Assembly: GCF_003369915.1 (NCBI RefSeq)
Contig: NW_022881614.1
Span: 7,089,001-7,153,000, forward strand
Direction of reading: 5' to 3'
Length of the DNA: 64,000 nt
Source of the DNA: Drosophila miranda
Taxonomy: Eukaryota > Arthropoda > Insecta > Diptera > Drosophilidae
The number at the start of each line of letters is the position of its first letter. The stretch's first letter is position 1. The notes under the pieces are model-generated. The model was not told the origin of the DNA. It worked only from the letters and a program-made list of their open reading frames with translations, and searched no databases. Positions 21,445 to 31,352 of this stretch are shown here, in pieces. A program made the translations under genes and the position numbers.

Positions 21445-22359
21445 TGCTCTGGGATCAGTAATTTAGAGGGTCTTGAACAAAAAATTTGCCACTATACTAA
21501 AAAAACAATGTCAAAAGTAAACAGAGCAGAAAATATCTTCTCAGTATAGCATATGGATATAATTAGAAAACTACAATAGGAATAGTTGAGAATACTAGAT
21601 TCAATGTTTTCGATGTTGTTTTCACTTCAAAATTTGTTCACTTTATTGTAACTAAGCATAGGAGGATATCTGCCATTGATTTACTAATTTTGATAATACG
21701 AGTAGGTAGGCTTTTCACCTTATTCTGCTCTGAGTGTACTTTGCTGAGATTGGTGATAGTTCAGACGTGATTAAATAAAAACTTTTTCGATAGACTTATC
21801 TAAACTACAACACCACGAGATCGCATTTTGCAAATTGCTTGTGCTATTCATGAAAATGCAAAAATTCCACTGATAAGTCACCACACGTTCCCTACATATC
21901 CGGAGCATGCGTTCTCCGAGGCGGCAGTCCAGCCAGCATTAGCTTTTATGACTCCAAACGTGACAGACGCGATTCAGAAGATAACACTGACTCGGAGGTG
22001 TTTGCACATATGAAATCAGCATTTTGGGGAGTGAATGATAGTGGTCATCTGCAATTCGTTATAGGTCACATTTTGCACACTTTGGGGTACACAAGAGGGC
22101 TACAAGAATTTGAAGACCCTTTGGGGTGAACTGAAACCACTCCCCTGTAAGAATACAAGTTCTTCCGTAGGGACAAGCAATAATCCGCCCTTCCCCAACT
22201 TGGAAGACATCATGAGAGAAACGGGTGATGTACATAAAGATAGAGCTGGCCAACAGAGATAATATTGCACTCATAAAGATGGAAATAAAATTTAAATTTA
22301 GGCTTGCATTGTCCCCAGTAGAGTACATAGGTAATCTCTCCCTTACGAGCCAGGAAGAC
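21445..22359. other. Spacer between the phosphatase and Alp gene 1
   Basis: No assured gene was seen. A minus-strand open stretch at 22328-22059 encodes a hydrophobic peptide (SIFMSAILSLLASSIFMYIT) and could be a remnant of a membrane receptor. I could not match it to a family. Confidence 0.4.
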
Positions 22360-22368
22360 TATATAAAA
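22360..22368 (+). promoter_or_regulatory. TATA box of alkaline phosphatase gene 1
   Basis: TATATAAAA lies 65-73 bases before the ATG at 22433. An initiator-like TCACGTTAGTTG follows about 20-30 bases downstream (22387-22400). Spacing fits a Drosophila core promoter. Confidence 0.65.
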
Positions 22369-22432
22369 TCGTGCCATTAGCTAGCTATCACGTTAGTTGT
22401 CCACATTTCACGATCCAAATCACACTTGGAAG

Positions 22433-24100
22433 ATGCGCATCCAGCGAATACAGATGGTCCTTGCTGTTCTGGCCCTGTCTGGGGCAGTCCAAGTCCAAGG
22501 TGAGGTCCAAGAAGTCCACAAAGTGTATGAACTCTCAGGGCAGATCGCGCACAAGGCCAGATTCTCCACAGACGTGGCCGAAGACAAGTACACGCCCCCG
22601 GAGGAGATGAATCTGCAGTTCTGGTACGACCTGGCCAATGAGGAGATCAACAAGCGCCTTGCGCTGCCGAAAGTCGACACGAAAATGGCCAAGAATGTGA
22701 TCATGTTCCTGGGAGACGGCAAGGATCCTGAAGGGTCAGCGCCAGGGCAAGACCGGCGAAGAGTCGTCGCTGAGCTTCGAGAAGTTCCCACATACGGGGC
22801 TCAGTCGGGTGAGTACCAGGTTCTGTCCACATCGCTCACAGCTTTAACAGAACACACTTTAGACCTACTGCTCCAATGCCCAAGTGCCCGATTCCAATAT
22901 CAACCAATATCAGACCAATATCATCAACATCGGAGTCAGCGCCGTCGTAAACTTTAACAACTGCACAGCGAGTCAGCATCCAGCTAACCGCCTCACCTCC
23001 ATTGCGGAGTGGGCTCAGAACGCTAGCAAGGCCACAGGCATTGTTACCACCACCACCCTGACGCATGCCAGTCCCTCGGGCGCCTACGCCAAGACCGCTA
23101 ACCGCATGTGGGAGTGCGATACGGACGTGACCAGCTATGGAGTGGATGCCAGCTCCTGCATCGACATGGTCACCCAACTGGTAACCCAGACTCCCGGCAA
23201 GAACTTCGACATCATGTTCGGCGGCGGCATGGGCAAGTTCCTGCCCAAAACCATTCAGGATAGCCACGGCAAGGCCGGCGAACGCTCGGATGGCGTGAAT
23301 CTCCTCTCCAAGTGGCAGAGTCAGCACAAGGGTGGTGTCCTGGTGAGCAATCGCAAGCAGCTGTTGAGTGTCAACGTCTCGGCGGTAGGAGATATCATCG
23401 GCCTGTTCCAGTCCGAGCTGATGAAGTTCCGTATCGACGCCGATGAGACATATCAACCCACTTTGTCCGAGCTCACCGAAGTGACTATCAAGAAGTTGAG
23501 CCAGAATGAGAATGGCTACTTTGCCTTTATCGAAGGTGAGAGATCGAGACAGTACCTCTAGTAACCGAGAGGAGAGACTCATATTCTTCTTTCTTGCAGG
23601 CAGACTCATTGACTACGGCAATCACTATACCCAGGCAGGCTATGCGCTAGACGAGGCCCTGGAGTTCGAAAAGGCAATTCAGCTGGTCCGCGACTTCACC
23701 TACATAGAATATACCCTTATTGTGGTAACCTCTGATCATCGACTCGCGGTGATCATTGCCGGCTATCCAGGACGCGGCAACGACATGCCCAGTATCAACC
23801 GACATGACACAGATATCAATGGAGTGCTGTGCTGAACTATGCCGCTGGTCCCAACCAATATCTGGATGAGAACGGTCAGCGTATACCTCTAGACGGTATT
23901 TGGGAGACGTTGACTCGATAACCCCCAGCTACATTCCTAAGGATCAGGGCGTTCACTCTGGCGAGGATGTCGGTATCTGGGCCTCCGGTCCTCAGAGCCA
24001 TCTCTTTACCGGTGTGATGCAACAGAGCACAATTCCACATCTCATGACATATGCATCCTGCATTGGCAATGGACAGAAGCTCTGCGACAAGACTACATAA
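22433..24100 (+). pseudogene. Secreted/GPI-type alkaline phosphatase 1, multiply broken
   Basis: Alkaline phosphatases are zinc/magnesium enzymes with a Ser nucleophile acting outside the cell. Exons are 22433-22808, 22863-23535 and 23600-24100. A signal peptide (MRIQRIQMVLAVLALSGAVQ) is present. NVIMFLGDG carries the first metal ligand, but the sequence then loses the usual MSL..TVAAAR stretch and shifts frame (about 22716-22730). The nucleophile loop keeps VPDS, but the following ACTATAY-type segment is deleted (about 22888). The middle is good ([42 protein letters not shown] across the intron, VVTSDH). Near 23828 a deletion gives TGA at 23833-23835. Another base is missing near 23899, before GDVDSITPSYIPKDQ. 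The tail ends SCIGNGQKLCDKTT. A tandem paralogue follows at 25079. Confidence 0.9.
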
Positions 24101-24353
24101 GGAATCAAACACTTAAAAATAAATACTTACAAAAAAATGAGCATTCAATAAGCAAATATTACACTTTTTATTCAAACGGTGAGGATGGGAAGCTTCGATA
24201 GTTGAAAGGAAAAAACCTAGATTCAGCATGTCGAGTGTTCCAGCCCGATATAAGTCATTAAATAATATTAAATAACAGCCAGTGGTGCAGAGTAACACAG
24301 GCATAACACTGATGGCTTGGACTTCGTTTTTTTTTCGGATTTTAAAAAGTTTA

Positions 24354-24745
24354 GAAAACGAGCGGGAACGTTGCGTCAAGTGTCGTGGCTCTACAAAATC
24401 AACCGATACTCAGTCAGTTTGTGTTATATCTTGTATTGATATCTCGCTCCCCTCCGCCAACGCGCGCACGCTGCACAATGAAGAGTGCGTGTGAGAGAGA
24501 GAGAACGAATGATTAAGAGCGTGGCTGGGAGTAACAAAGCCACTACAGTTGAATTTCATTCTGACTATAAGAATGGTCCGATCTATGATTCTTCGCTTTT
24601 TTTTCATTTGGGTGTTAATAGATACATACTGCATGGATAGCTAAGGATCAAATTTTTCGTTCTAAAGATGAGGGATCCTTCGAGATGAACGAGTACATCG
24701 TTGTTTCTCATACATAGCTCTTTGATTAGACTTGAGATGGGTATA
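24354..24745 (+). repeat. Degenerate ISY/DINE-1-type remnant
   Basis: AAAACGAGCGGGAACGTTGCG, ACCGATACTCAGTCAG, GCGCACGCTGCACAATGAAGAG and GAGAGAGAGA match the 5' part of the ISY copies with many changes. It ends near GAGATGGGTATAATTG. It sits between the two alkaline phosphatase genes and is older than the other copies. Confidence 0.65.
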
Positions 24746-25078
24746 ATTGTCATAGTAATGTATGCGTGAAAATTTCTTTACCACCTGTGGTAACTCACCT
24801 TGTGTTCTGTGGTACGGGCCCCCCTTATTAATATTTGAATGCCGAGCGACACGACCCGAATTTAGCTCATTTATCTACAAGTCTACAAGAATTAAGAAAA
24901 GACCGTCTCATAAAAGGGAAATTTGCTTGAGATCTGCAGATTTTTGGATTATGTGATGAAGATATGGCAGACCCGATAAGGAAGAGACCTGGCTGTCTGC
25001 CCGAATATATAGGTCTGCTGGCACACAACATGTATAGTCCAATTACTTTGTCGAAGCGATAGCCATCACCTGCCTAGA

Positions 25079-25969
25079 ATGAAAAGATTCATCAAAGTCC
25101 TGCTGGTGCTGAGTGGCCTAGTGGCCACGTCCTGGGCACTCTTCATAGACAGTAAGTAAAGGAGGTGTCAGAGTGGGGCAAGAGCTGAAGACGAATCTCC
25201 GTTGCAGTACCCGAGATCCACAACCAGGAGCAGCTGTTGGGCAGTGCATCAAACGCTGGGAAAACCCGAGAGTCCTTCATGGATCCAAATGGCCTGGCCA
25301 AGGGCAAGACCGGACCGGAGGATGAGAAGAACGCTCAGTTCTGGTACGACCTCGCCCACGAAGAGATTGCCAAACGTCTGGAGCTGCCGCAGGTAGACAA
25401 ACGCAAGGCCAAGAATGTGATCATGTTCCTGGGCGACGGCATGGCTGCTGCTCGTATTCACAAGGGTCAACTCAAGGGTAATCCCGGCGAGGAGGACTCC
25501 CTCAGCTTTGAGAAGTTCCCCCACTCCGGCTTAAGCAGGGTGAGAACTTGGAAACTTAGTGAGGTGGAATTTTCTTACTGAGGTAATCTTCCTTCTCGTA
25601 GACGTACTGCTCCAAAGCACAGGTTCCGGACTCCGCCTGCACGGCCACCGCTTACTTATGCGGAGTCAAGACCAATATCGTGGCTTTGGGCATCACCTCA
25701 GCCGTTAACTTTAACAACTGCAGCGGCAGCGAGGATCCAGCCAATCAGATTAGCTCCATTGCCGCCTGGGCCCAGGCACCGGAAAGGGCAGCGGCATTGT
25801 GACCACCACCACCCTGACCCATGCCAGTCCCTCGGGCGCCTATGCCCACAGCACAAATCGCTTCTTCGAAGCCGACACGGACATCATTACCTATGGCGAG
25901 GGCTTGAACGATCCGGCCACCTGTACGGATATCGCCACGCAGTTGATCACCAAGAATCCGGGCAAGAGC
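25079..25969 (+). pseudogene. Alkaline phosphatase 2, frameshifted and truncated by a retroelement
   Basis: Exons are 25079-25151 (signal peptide MKRFIKVLLVLSGLVATSWA), 25208-25539 and 25602 onward, with GTAAGT/TTGCAG and GTGAGA/CTCGTAG borders. GDGMAAARIHKGQ shows an in-frame loss of about five residues just after the metal-binding GDG, next to where gene 1 is also damaged. The nucleophile loop VPDSACTATAYLCGV is intact here. A single base is missing in GCCCAGGCACCGG (about 25772), shifting the frame. The other frame then reads [19 protein letters not shown] to LITKNPGKS. At about 25969 the gene passes directly into antisense Ty3/gypsy RT sequence, and the C-terminal half is gone. A GATA-like CCCGATAAGG lies about 105 bases upstream of the ATG. 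Confidence 0.9.
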
Positions 25970-27811
25970 TTCTTCCACAGGAACGTGGAAAAACCCATTT
26001 TCTAAGTCCATGATGGTGAACACCTTAGCATTTTCCAGTTTTTCCAGCACCTCTTCAACGATTGGAACGGGAAAGCAATCTTTCAAGACCATCTTGTTCA
26101 ACTGACGATAGTGCACGCAGACCCGGCTGCTCCCATCCTTTTTCTTGACAATTACAGTCCGACTGGCGAAATTTGATGATGAGCGTCGTATTATCCCAGC
26201 GTTGGCCCATTCATCGATCTACTGCTTGACAACGTCGGCTTCGCTGATGGCCACTCGACTTGGCAAATGTCGAAACGGCGCTATTTTCTCGTCCGGTACG
26301 ATCTTCAGCATGATCGGGCACACTGCAGTCTGCTTCTTTTCAGTAAAGTCCTGAATCATTGATTGGACGGCATCTCTGAACTGCGATGGAAGGTTTATGT
26401 CAGTATTTTCTTCGACCACGTTGTAAATACTTATCTGTTTGGTGTCCTCAGTTTCTTCCCCCGGCAGGGGAGAAAACTTATATCCTCCTGGCGTTGATGT
26501 CACTGTGAACTTGGATTTAAAGTCGTGTCCAAGCAACAATTCGCATCCGACGGCATGATCGGCCACCACAAGGAATTTGTGTGCCAGTCGCATTCCGACG
26601 AACTGGCTTGCAGATGGACACCACTCATTTTGCCGAACACTGACATCTTTAATAGGGAAACATCTGCACCGGTGTCTATGAGCCCCTTGACTTGCACGTC
26701 GTTAATTTTTTGAGACTTCAGGCGTTTTTCCTCGTATGCAACGTTTACGGCAGCAGCACTCGGGCAATCCTTAGACATGTGTCCAGTCTGATTGCAGCGG
26801 AAACACTTTAATGCAGCTCGGCAATCCTTGCGTAGTTGCTCCTGGGATCCACAATTGTAGCAGTGTTGCTTCCTTTCATATTTGGTGAAATTGGACTTCT
26901 TTCCGAACGGCTGTGAGTCTTTTTGTTTCGGGGCCAAACCCCCATCAACCGCGAGCGCTCTTTCGTAGATTTCGTACTTCTTCATCCATACAAGGTGTAC
27001 TTATAATCCTTTTTTAAATTCAGTCCGTCGACGATATATCGAATCACCGACTCCGTGTCTGTTGTCCCACGTGCAGCAATGCGTTTCATCTGTAGTATAT
27101 ATTCGTGAAAACTTTCGCCGGCAATCTTCATTCGCATAGACAATTGATTGTGAATTTGCGCACTGCATAAACGCTCACACTCGACCTCCTGTAAAAGTTG
27201 GTGACGCAATTGGCCGTACTCATACACTGCTGTGGACTCGAGAAAAAGAGCGGCTGTACCTGTCATTTTTGCTCGGGCTTGCACGTATTTTTGTTTGTCA
27301 TTTAGTCCGTATGCTTCAGCGTTTAGCTCGAAGTTAATAAACCACTGCTGTACCGACATATTTTTCTTGCACCGAATTTTTGCTTTTCCTTCTCGCTTCG
27401 TCTGCTGCCGGCTTCTGAGACATGGGACACACAATTTTTGATTTGTTCCACTTTACACAGGCAGTACGCGACTGGTTGAGCCCCCAAATGTAAGATATTA
27501 TTTAGAGTATTGTTTATTCGTATTATTATCGCGGTGGCCTGGTATGTGTGCTTACAAAAGTTCTTAATGTTACGGCTTATTTCTGCTGATTTTCTGCTGC
27601 TGCTTGAGTCGCGTCCGTATGCTGCTGTTCTCTCCTTTTCACTGCTTCGCTCGATTCCTCTTCTTCTCTGTCCGCTGTTGATCTGCTGCTGTTACTACTG
27701 CTGTTACTACTGCTGTTGCTGCTAATCAGCTGTTCCTCTGCTGCTGTTATTACTGCTGTTGCTTATCCCCGCTGCCCCCTCAATAGACCAGCTGGCCCAC
27801 TCCTTCTTACA
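25970..27811 (-). mobile_element. Ty3/gypsy LTR retrotransposon remnant (5' LTR, gag, protease, RT start)
   Basis: Read on the minus strand: LTR (27811-27489), a leader with GGGGGCTCAACCAGT beside the LTR, then gag from 27434 (MCVPCLRSRQQTKREGK, capsid-like helical part). One shift follows at about 26985, where KYTLYG stops and MKKYEIYERA continues in another frame. Two CCHC knuckles (CYNCGSQEQLRKDC, CFRCNQTGHMSKDC) are followed by the protease (VKGLIDTGADVSLLK, about 26680). Another interruption comes before the RT start ([27 protein letters not shown]). RT is cut in mid-motif at 25970 and joined to alkaline phosphatase 2. RNase H, integrase and the 3' LTR are missing. The LTR lies in what looks like a 5' UTR intron of the Swim-like gene. 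Confidence 0.85.
27489..27811 (-). repeat. LTR of the gypsy remnant, copy A (323 bp)
   Basis: Its ends TGTAAG and CTTACA are inverted repeats, typical LTR borders. Inside is a CTGCTGTTACTACTGCTG low-complexity tract. The duplicate is at 30902-31223 (one C shorter). It lies 130 bases before the Swim-like ATG, antisense to it. Confidence 0.8.
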
Positions 27812-27940
27812 TACATGCATATGTAGATTGTAAATATGCAAATTGCCCGATAAGATATACTGACGGTGTTCCCTGTGCCATTCGCTCCATTTCAGCTGCG
27901 AAAGTCGACTGCCCCACGTCTTCCCGTGCAGGACTCAGAC

Positions 27941-29376
27941 ATGACTGTCAAGTGCGCCCAGGTGGTGGGCCTGCTGGCCCTGCTGCCCCTGCTGCTGGAC
28001 CTGGCCCACGCCTTTGACCACACACTAAAGCTGGACTATCCGGGTCCCTACTGCGGCGTGCGCAATACTTGCTGCAAGGATCGGGCCGACGGCTGCTCGC
28101 TGCCCATCTCGAGTAAGTGGCTCATCTGATCCCTTCCCTTCCATCTCCTAGCCATCCAGCTGAATGTTCCCCTTTTCACAGCCACCCTGTGCTACTGTGA
28201 TGAGTTCTGCGACCGGGACGACGCCGTTGACTGCTGCCCTGACTACCGCTCCTTCTGCTTTGGCGAGGCGGATCCCTTGGTCACCTGCCTGCACAACGGC
28301 GCCTATTTCAGCAAATACAACAGCACGTGGGACAACTGCAACGAGTGCCGTTGCCTTGACGGCGGTCGGGTGCACTGCGACCAGGAGCTCTGCCTGACCG
28401 ACGAGTCGATCATCCACAGCATTAACACGATCTACCACCTGGGCCGGTCCGCCCGCAAGTACGACGAGTGGTGGGGCCACAAGTACAGCGAGGGTCTGCG
28501 CCTGCGCCTGGGCACCAAGGAGCCCACATACCGCGTCAAGGCCATGAGCAGGCTGACCAATCCCACCGCGGGCCTGCCCGCCGCTTTCAATGCAGTGGAA
28601 AAGTGGTCCAGCTACATCTCGGAGGTACCCGACCAGGGCTGGTGCGGCTCCTCGTGGGTTCTGTCCACCACCTCGGTGGCCAGCCATCGCTTCGCCATTC
28701 AAAGTAAGGGCAAGGAAGCTGTCCAACTGTCGGCACAGAACATCATCTCCTGCACGTGCCGTCAGCAAGGCTGCGAGGGCGGTCACCTGGACGCCGCCTG
28801 GCGCTATCTGCACAAGAAAGGAGTCGTTGACGAGAGCTGCTATCCGTACACCCAGCACCGCGACACCTGCAAGATCCGCCACAACAGTCGCTCTCTAAAG
28901 GCCAACGGCTGCCGGCCCTCGTCTAACGTGGATCGGGACAGCTTCTACACGGTGGGCTCCGCCTACACCCTGAACAAAGAGTCTGACATCATGGCGGAGA
29001 TCTACCACTCTGGCCCCGTACAGGCCACCATGCGCGTGTACAGGGACTTCTTCTCATACTCGAGCGGAGTCTATCGCCAGACGGCGGCCAACCGAGGCGC
29101 TCCCACCGGATTCCACTCGGTCAAGCTGGTCGGTTGGGGTGAGGAGCACAACGGCGACAAGTATTGGGTGAGTGTCCATCTACACATGATCCTTCACAGC
29201 TTCTTTACGACTGACATAATTTCGTTGACCAGATCGCTGCCAACTCCTGGGGTCCCTGGTGGGGTGAGCAGGGATACTTCCGCATCCTGCGCGGCTCGAA
29301 CGAGTGCGGCATCGAGGACTACGTGTTGGCCTCCTGGCCTTACGTCTACAACTACTACAACGTGAAGTCGGCATAG
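27941..29376 (+). CDS. Swim: Swim/TINAG-like secreted protein, copy A (open)
   Basis: This is a secreted relative of cathepsin B without protease activity; fly Swim (CG3074, name from memory) is reported to bind Wingless. Exons are 27941-28112, 28182-29167 and 29233-29376, 433 residues, close to the family length. A signal peptide ([15 protein letters not shown]) is followed by a somatomedin-B-like Cys cluster (about 38-85), a VWC-like segment ([19 protein letters not shown]), and a C1-peptidase fold from about 190. At the catalytic position DQGWCGSSW has Ser215 instead of Cys, as in TINAG proteins. His ([11 protein letters not shown]) and Asn ([10 protein letters not shown]) are kept. No stop or frameshift was seen. 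A 5' UTR acceptor (TCCATTTCAG) lies at about 27886-27895 but no upstream exon is present; instead there is an LTR. AATAAA is at 29929. It differs from copy B at four residues (R/W, H/D, G/C, Q/R). Confidence 0.9.
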
Positions 29377-30472
29377 ACGCCACCTCCGGAGTCCGGACCG
29401 GACCCTCTGGTCGAGCACGCACACATGTACCCCGAGTAATCTCGAGCTATGCAGAAACGAAAACAAATTTATCTCATGCTACAAAAATTTTCCATTGCTA
29501 TGGCACTCAAAGTGAATTAGGCGCTTCTGTATTTGTAAAGTTGATGCTAGAACCTAGTTACTAAAATGATTAGCTTTAAGATGCGCGAACGCACAAGTTA
29601 ACTGCCCAGCCACCGCCCAAGACCTAGCCCCAGCCCTAACCACTTGTTCCCTCACCCACTAAACAGGACTCGAAGATAGGTAAGGGGCATCCATATGCAA
29701 CACGAAACTGCCACATTAACCAGTCAACACCACCGCTCCATCCCCTGATACTGCCACAACAACAAGAACGTACCCCTGCCCCAAAGCAGCGCATGTGATT
29801 GACGGACGAATTGCATCAGCGAGAGAGAGTCTGTAGAATTCGAGCACGCCCATCATGTATTGTAAATGGAAACTAAGTTAACTGATCGAGGACCCGATGG
29901 AACATGTTCGTTCAGCTTATATATTTTTAATAAACGAATTACTTTACATATTTACCGCCGCGGAGTTTTGATTCCATCTCGACGATTTCACATCTGCACA
30001 GATCCACAAATCTACACTCCCGCCGAGAACATTTTGATCTTATCTTTATTTTGTAATACATATTTATACGTATCATGGACCAATTCGGTCATCGTATGTG
30101 TCTTGTATAACCTTTTCACTTTCTTTCTGCTTTGTTTAACAATATTTTCACATTTTTGTTCGGGGTTGAATAGAATAGAACAAAAATCTCTGTGGGGTTA
30201 TTTAGTAATGCTAACGCACTGAATAAATCAGGAGAATAATCAAGAATGTTTTCAATTTGCACTTACGATTAAAACAGAAATTAAATTGCCACAAACAAAA
30301 GTCGAAGGCCCACAACTTTCCTAGCCATGGAATAATTCAATTAATTTCTCACACTTTCAATTTGGATACGCTTCCGGAGATAGTATTCTATTTGCATCTG
30401 GTACAAAAAAAAGGCCTGCTCGAACGCTCTTCTGCTTGCTCCCTGCTCCTTGATGCATGCGGGTCGGGTGGG

Positions 30473-30847
30473 CTAGTTTAGGGTGATGCCTGCGAAGGAG
30501 ACCTCGAGAGCAGCATCGCTGGACTCCATGCGACTGCGCACGTGCGCCAGCGTGTTCTTGTAGTGGCTCTCGATCTGCTTGGTTTCCTCGCTGGGCTCCA
30601 GGTTGGGCAGCTCCTCATTCACCTTTGCAATTAACTGCAAGGAAACATGCGCACTAATCACCTGATTCAGCATGGCTACGGAGATGAGTGAATTGCCGCG
30701 CTCAAAGTAGAAGAGATAGTGATTCAGCAGTTCTACATACAGCTGCACCTGCACTCCCGTGTCCAGGCTCTGCGAGGCAATGCGAGCGCCCTTCTTCAGG
30801 CAGTCCAGAGTGCGCTGCTGCCGGCTTCTGAGACATGGGACACACAA
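30473..30847 (-). pseudogene. Chimeric ORF: gypsy gag start fused to Vps35 C-terminus
   Basis: This 124-residue frame begins with the retroelement start MCVPCLRSRQQ and passes, at the duplication joint (about 30815), directly into Vps35 (RTLDCLKKGARIASQSLDTG to VSFAGITLN, stop at 30473-30475). The join happens to be in frame. The Vps35 part includes nine extra residues (VISAHVSLQ), because its intron has shrunk to 27 bases (30635-30661) and reads through. The duplicated LTR (31223-30902) lies upstream in the sense direction for this ORF, as it does for gag. A transcript is therefore conceivable. The product would be the last helices of the Vps35 solenoid, which bind Vps29, without the rest of retromer contacts. 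Expression is not shown. Confidence 0.8.
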
Positions 30848-30901
30848 TTTTTGATTTTTTCCACTTTACACAGGCAGTACGCGACTGGTTGAGCCCCCAA
30901 A

Positions 30902-31223
30902 TGTAAGATATTATTTAGAGTATTGTTTATTCGTATTATTATCGCGGTGGCCTGGTATGTGTGCTTACAAAAGTTCTTAATGTTACGGCTTATTTCTGCT
31001 GATTTTCTGCTGCTGCTTGAGTCGCGTCCGTATGCTGCTGTTCTCTCCTTTTCACTGCTTCGCTCGATTCCTCTTCTTCTCTGTCCGCTGTTGATCTGCT
31101 GCTGTTACTACTGCTGTTACTACTGCTGTTGCTGCTAATCAGCTGTTCCTCTGCTGCTGTTATTACTGCTGTTGCTTATCCCCGCTGCCCCTCAATAGAC
31201 CAGCTGGCCCACTCCTTCTTACA
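30902..31223 (-). repeat. LTR of the gypsy remnant, copy B (322 bp)
   Basis: It is a duplicate of 27489-27811 with the same TGTAAG/CTTACA ends and the CTG-rich tract, one C shorter near the end. On the minus strand it precedes the chimeric gag-Vps35 ORF; on the plus strand it precedes Swim copy B. Confidence 0.8.
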
Positions 31224-31352
31224 TACATGCATATGTAGATTGTAAATATGCAAATTGCCCGATAAGATATACTGACGGTGTTCCCTGTGCCATTCGCTCC
31301 ATTTCAGCTGCGAAAGTCGACTGCCCCACGTCTTCCCGTGCAGGACTCAGAC

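Larger units (their letters stand above)
27402..30814. repeat. Tandem duplication unit 1 (3413 bp)
   Basis: It runs from inside the gypsy gag start, through the LTR and the whole Swim-like gene, to inside a Vps35 exon. Unit 2 follows directly at 30815. Left of unit 1 is gag sequence (CTTCGT|CTGCTGCC). At the unit 1/unit 2 joint, Vps35 GAGTGCG meets the same CTGCTGCC. The overlap between the two parent ends is only CT. The units are nearly identical over 3.4 kb. Confidence 0.92.

Noticed and set aside
22059-22328. Minus-strand hydrophobic ORF as an odorant or gustatory receptor remnant
   Set aside because: It is hydrophobic, but no family motif could be matched by eye and there are no exon neighbours.
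27641-27770. CTG/TTACTG trinucleotide tract as an expandable repeat or coding poly-Gln
   Set aside because: It lies inside the gypsy LTR in both copies with the same length, so it is part of the element.
28148-28882. Minus-strand 244-codon ORF, duplicated at 31560-32294
   Set aside because: It mirrors the Swim coding exon in the antisense frame, with low-complexity Ala/Val/Gly composition caused by GC-rich codons.
28277-29365. The open frame running through Swim intron 2
   Set aside because: Reading through the intron gives a nonsense tail; splicing at GTGAGT/ACCAG restores the conserved NSWGPWWGE ending.
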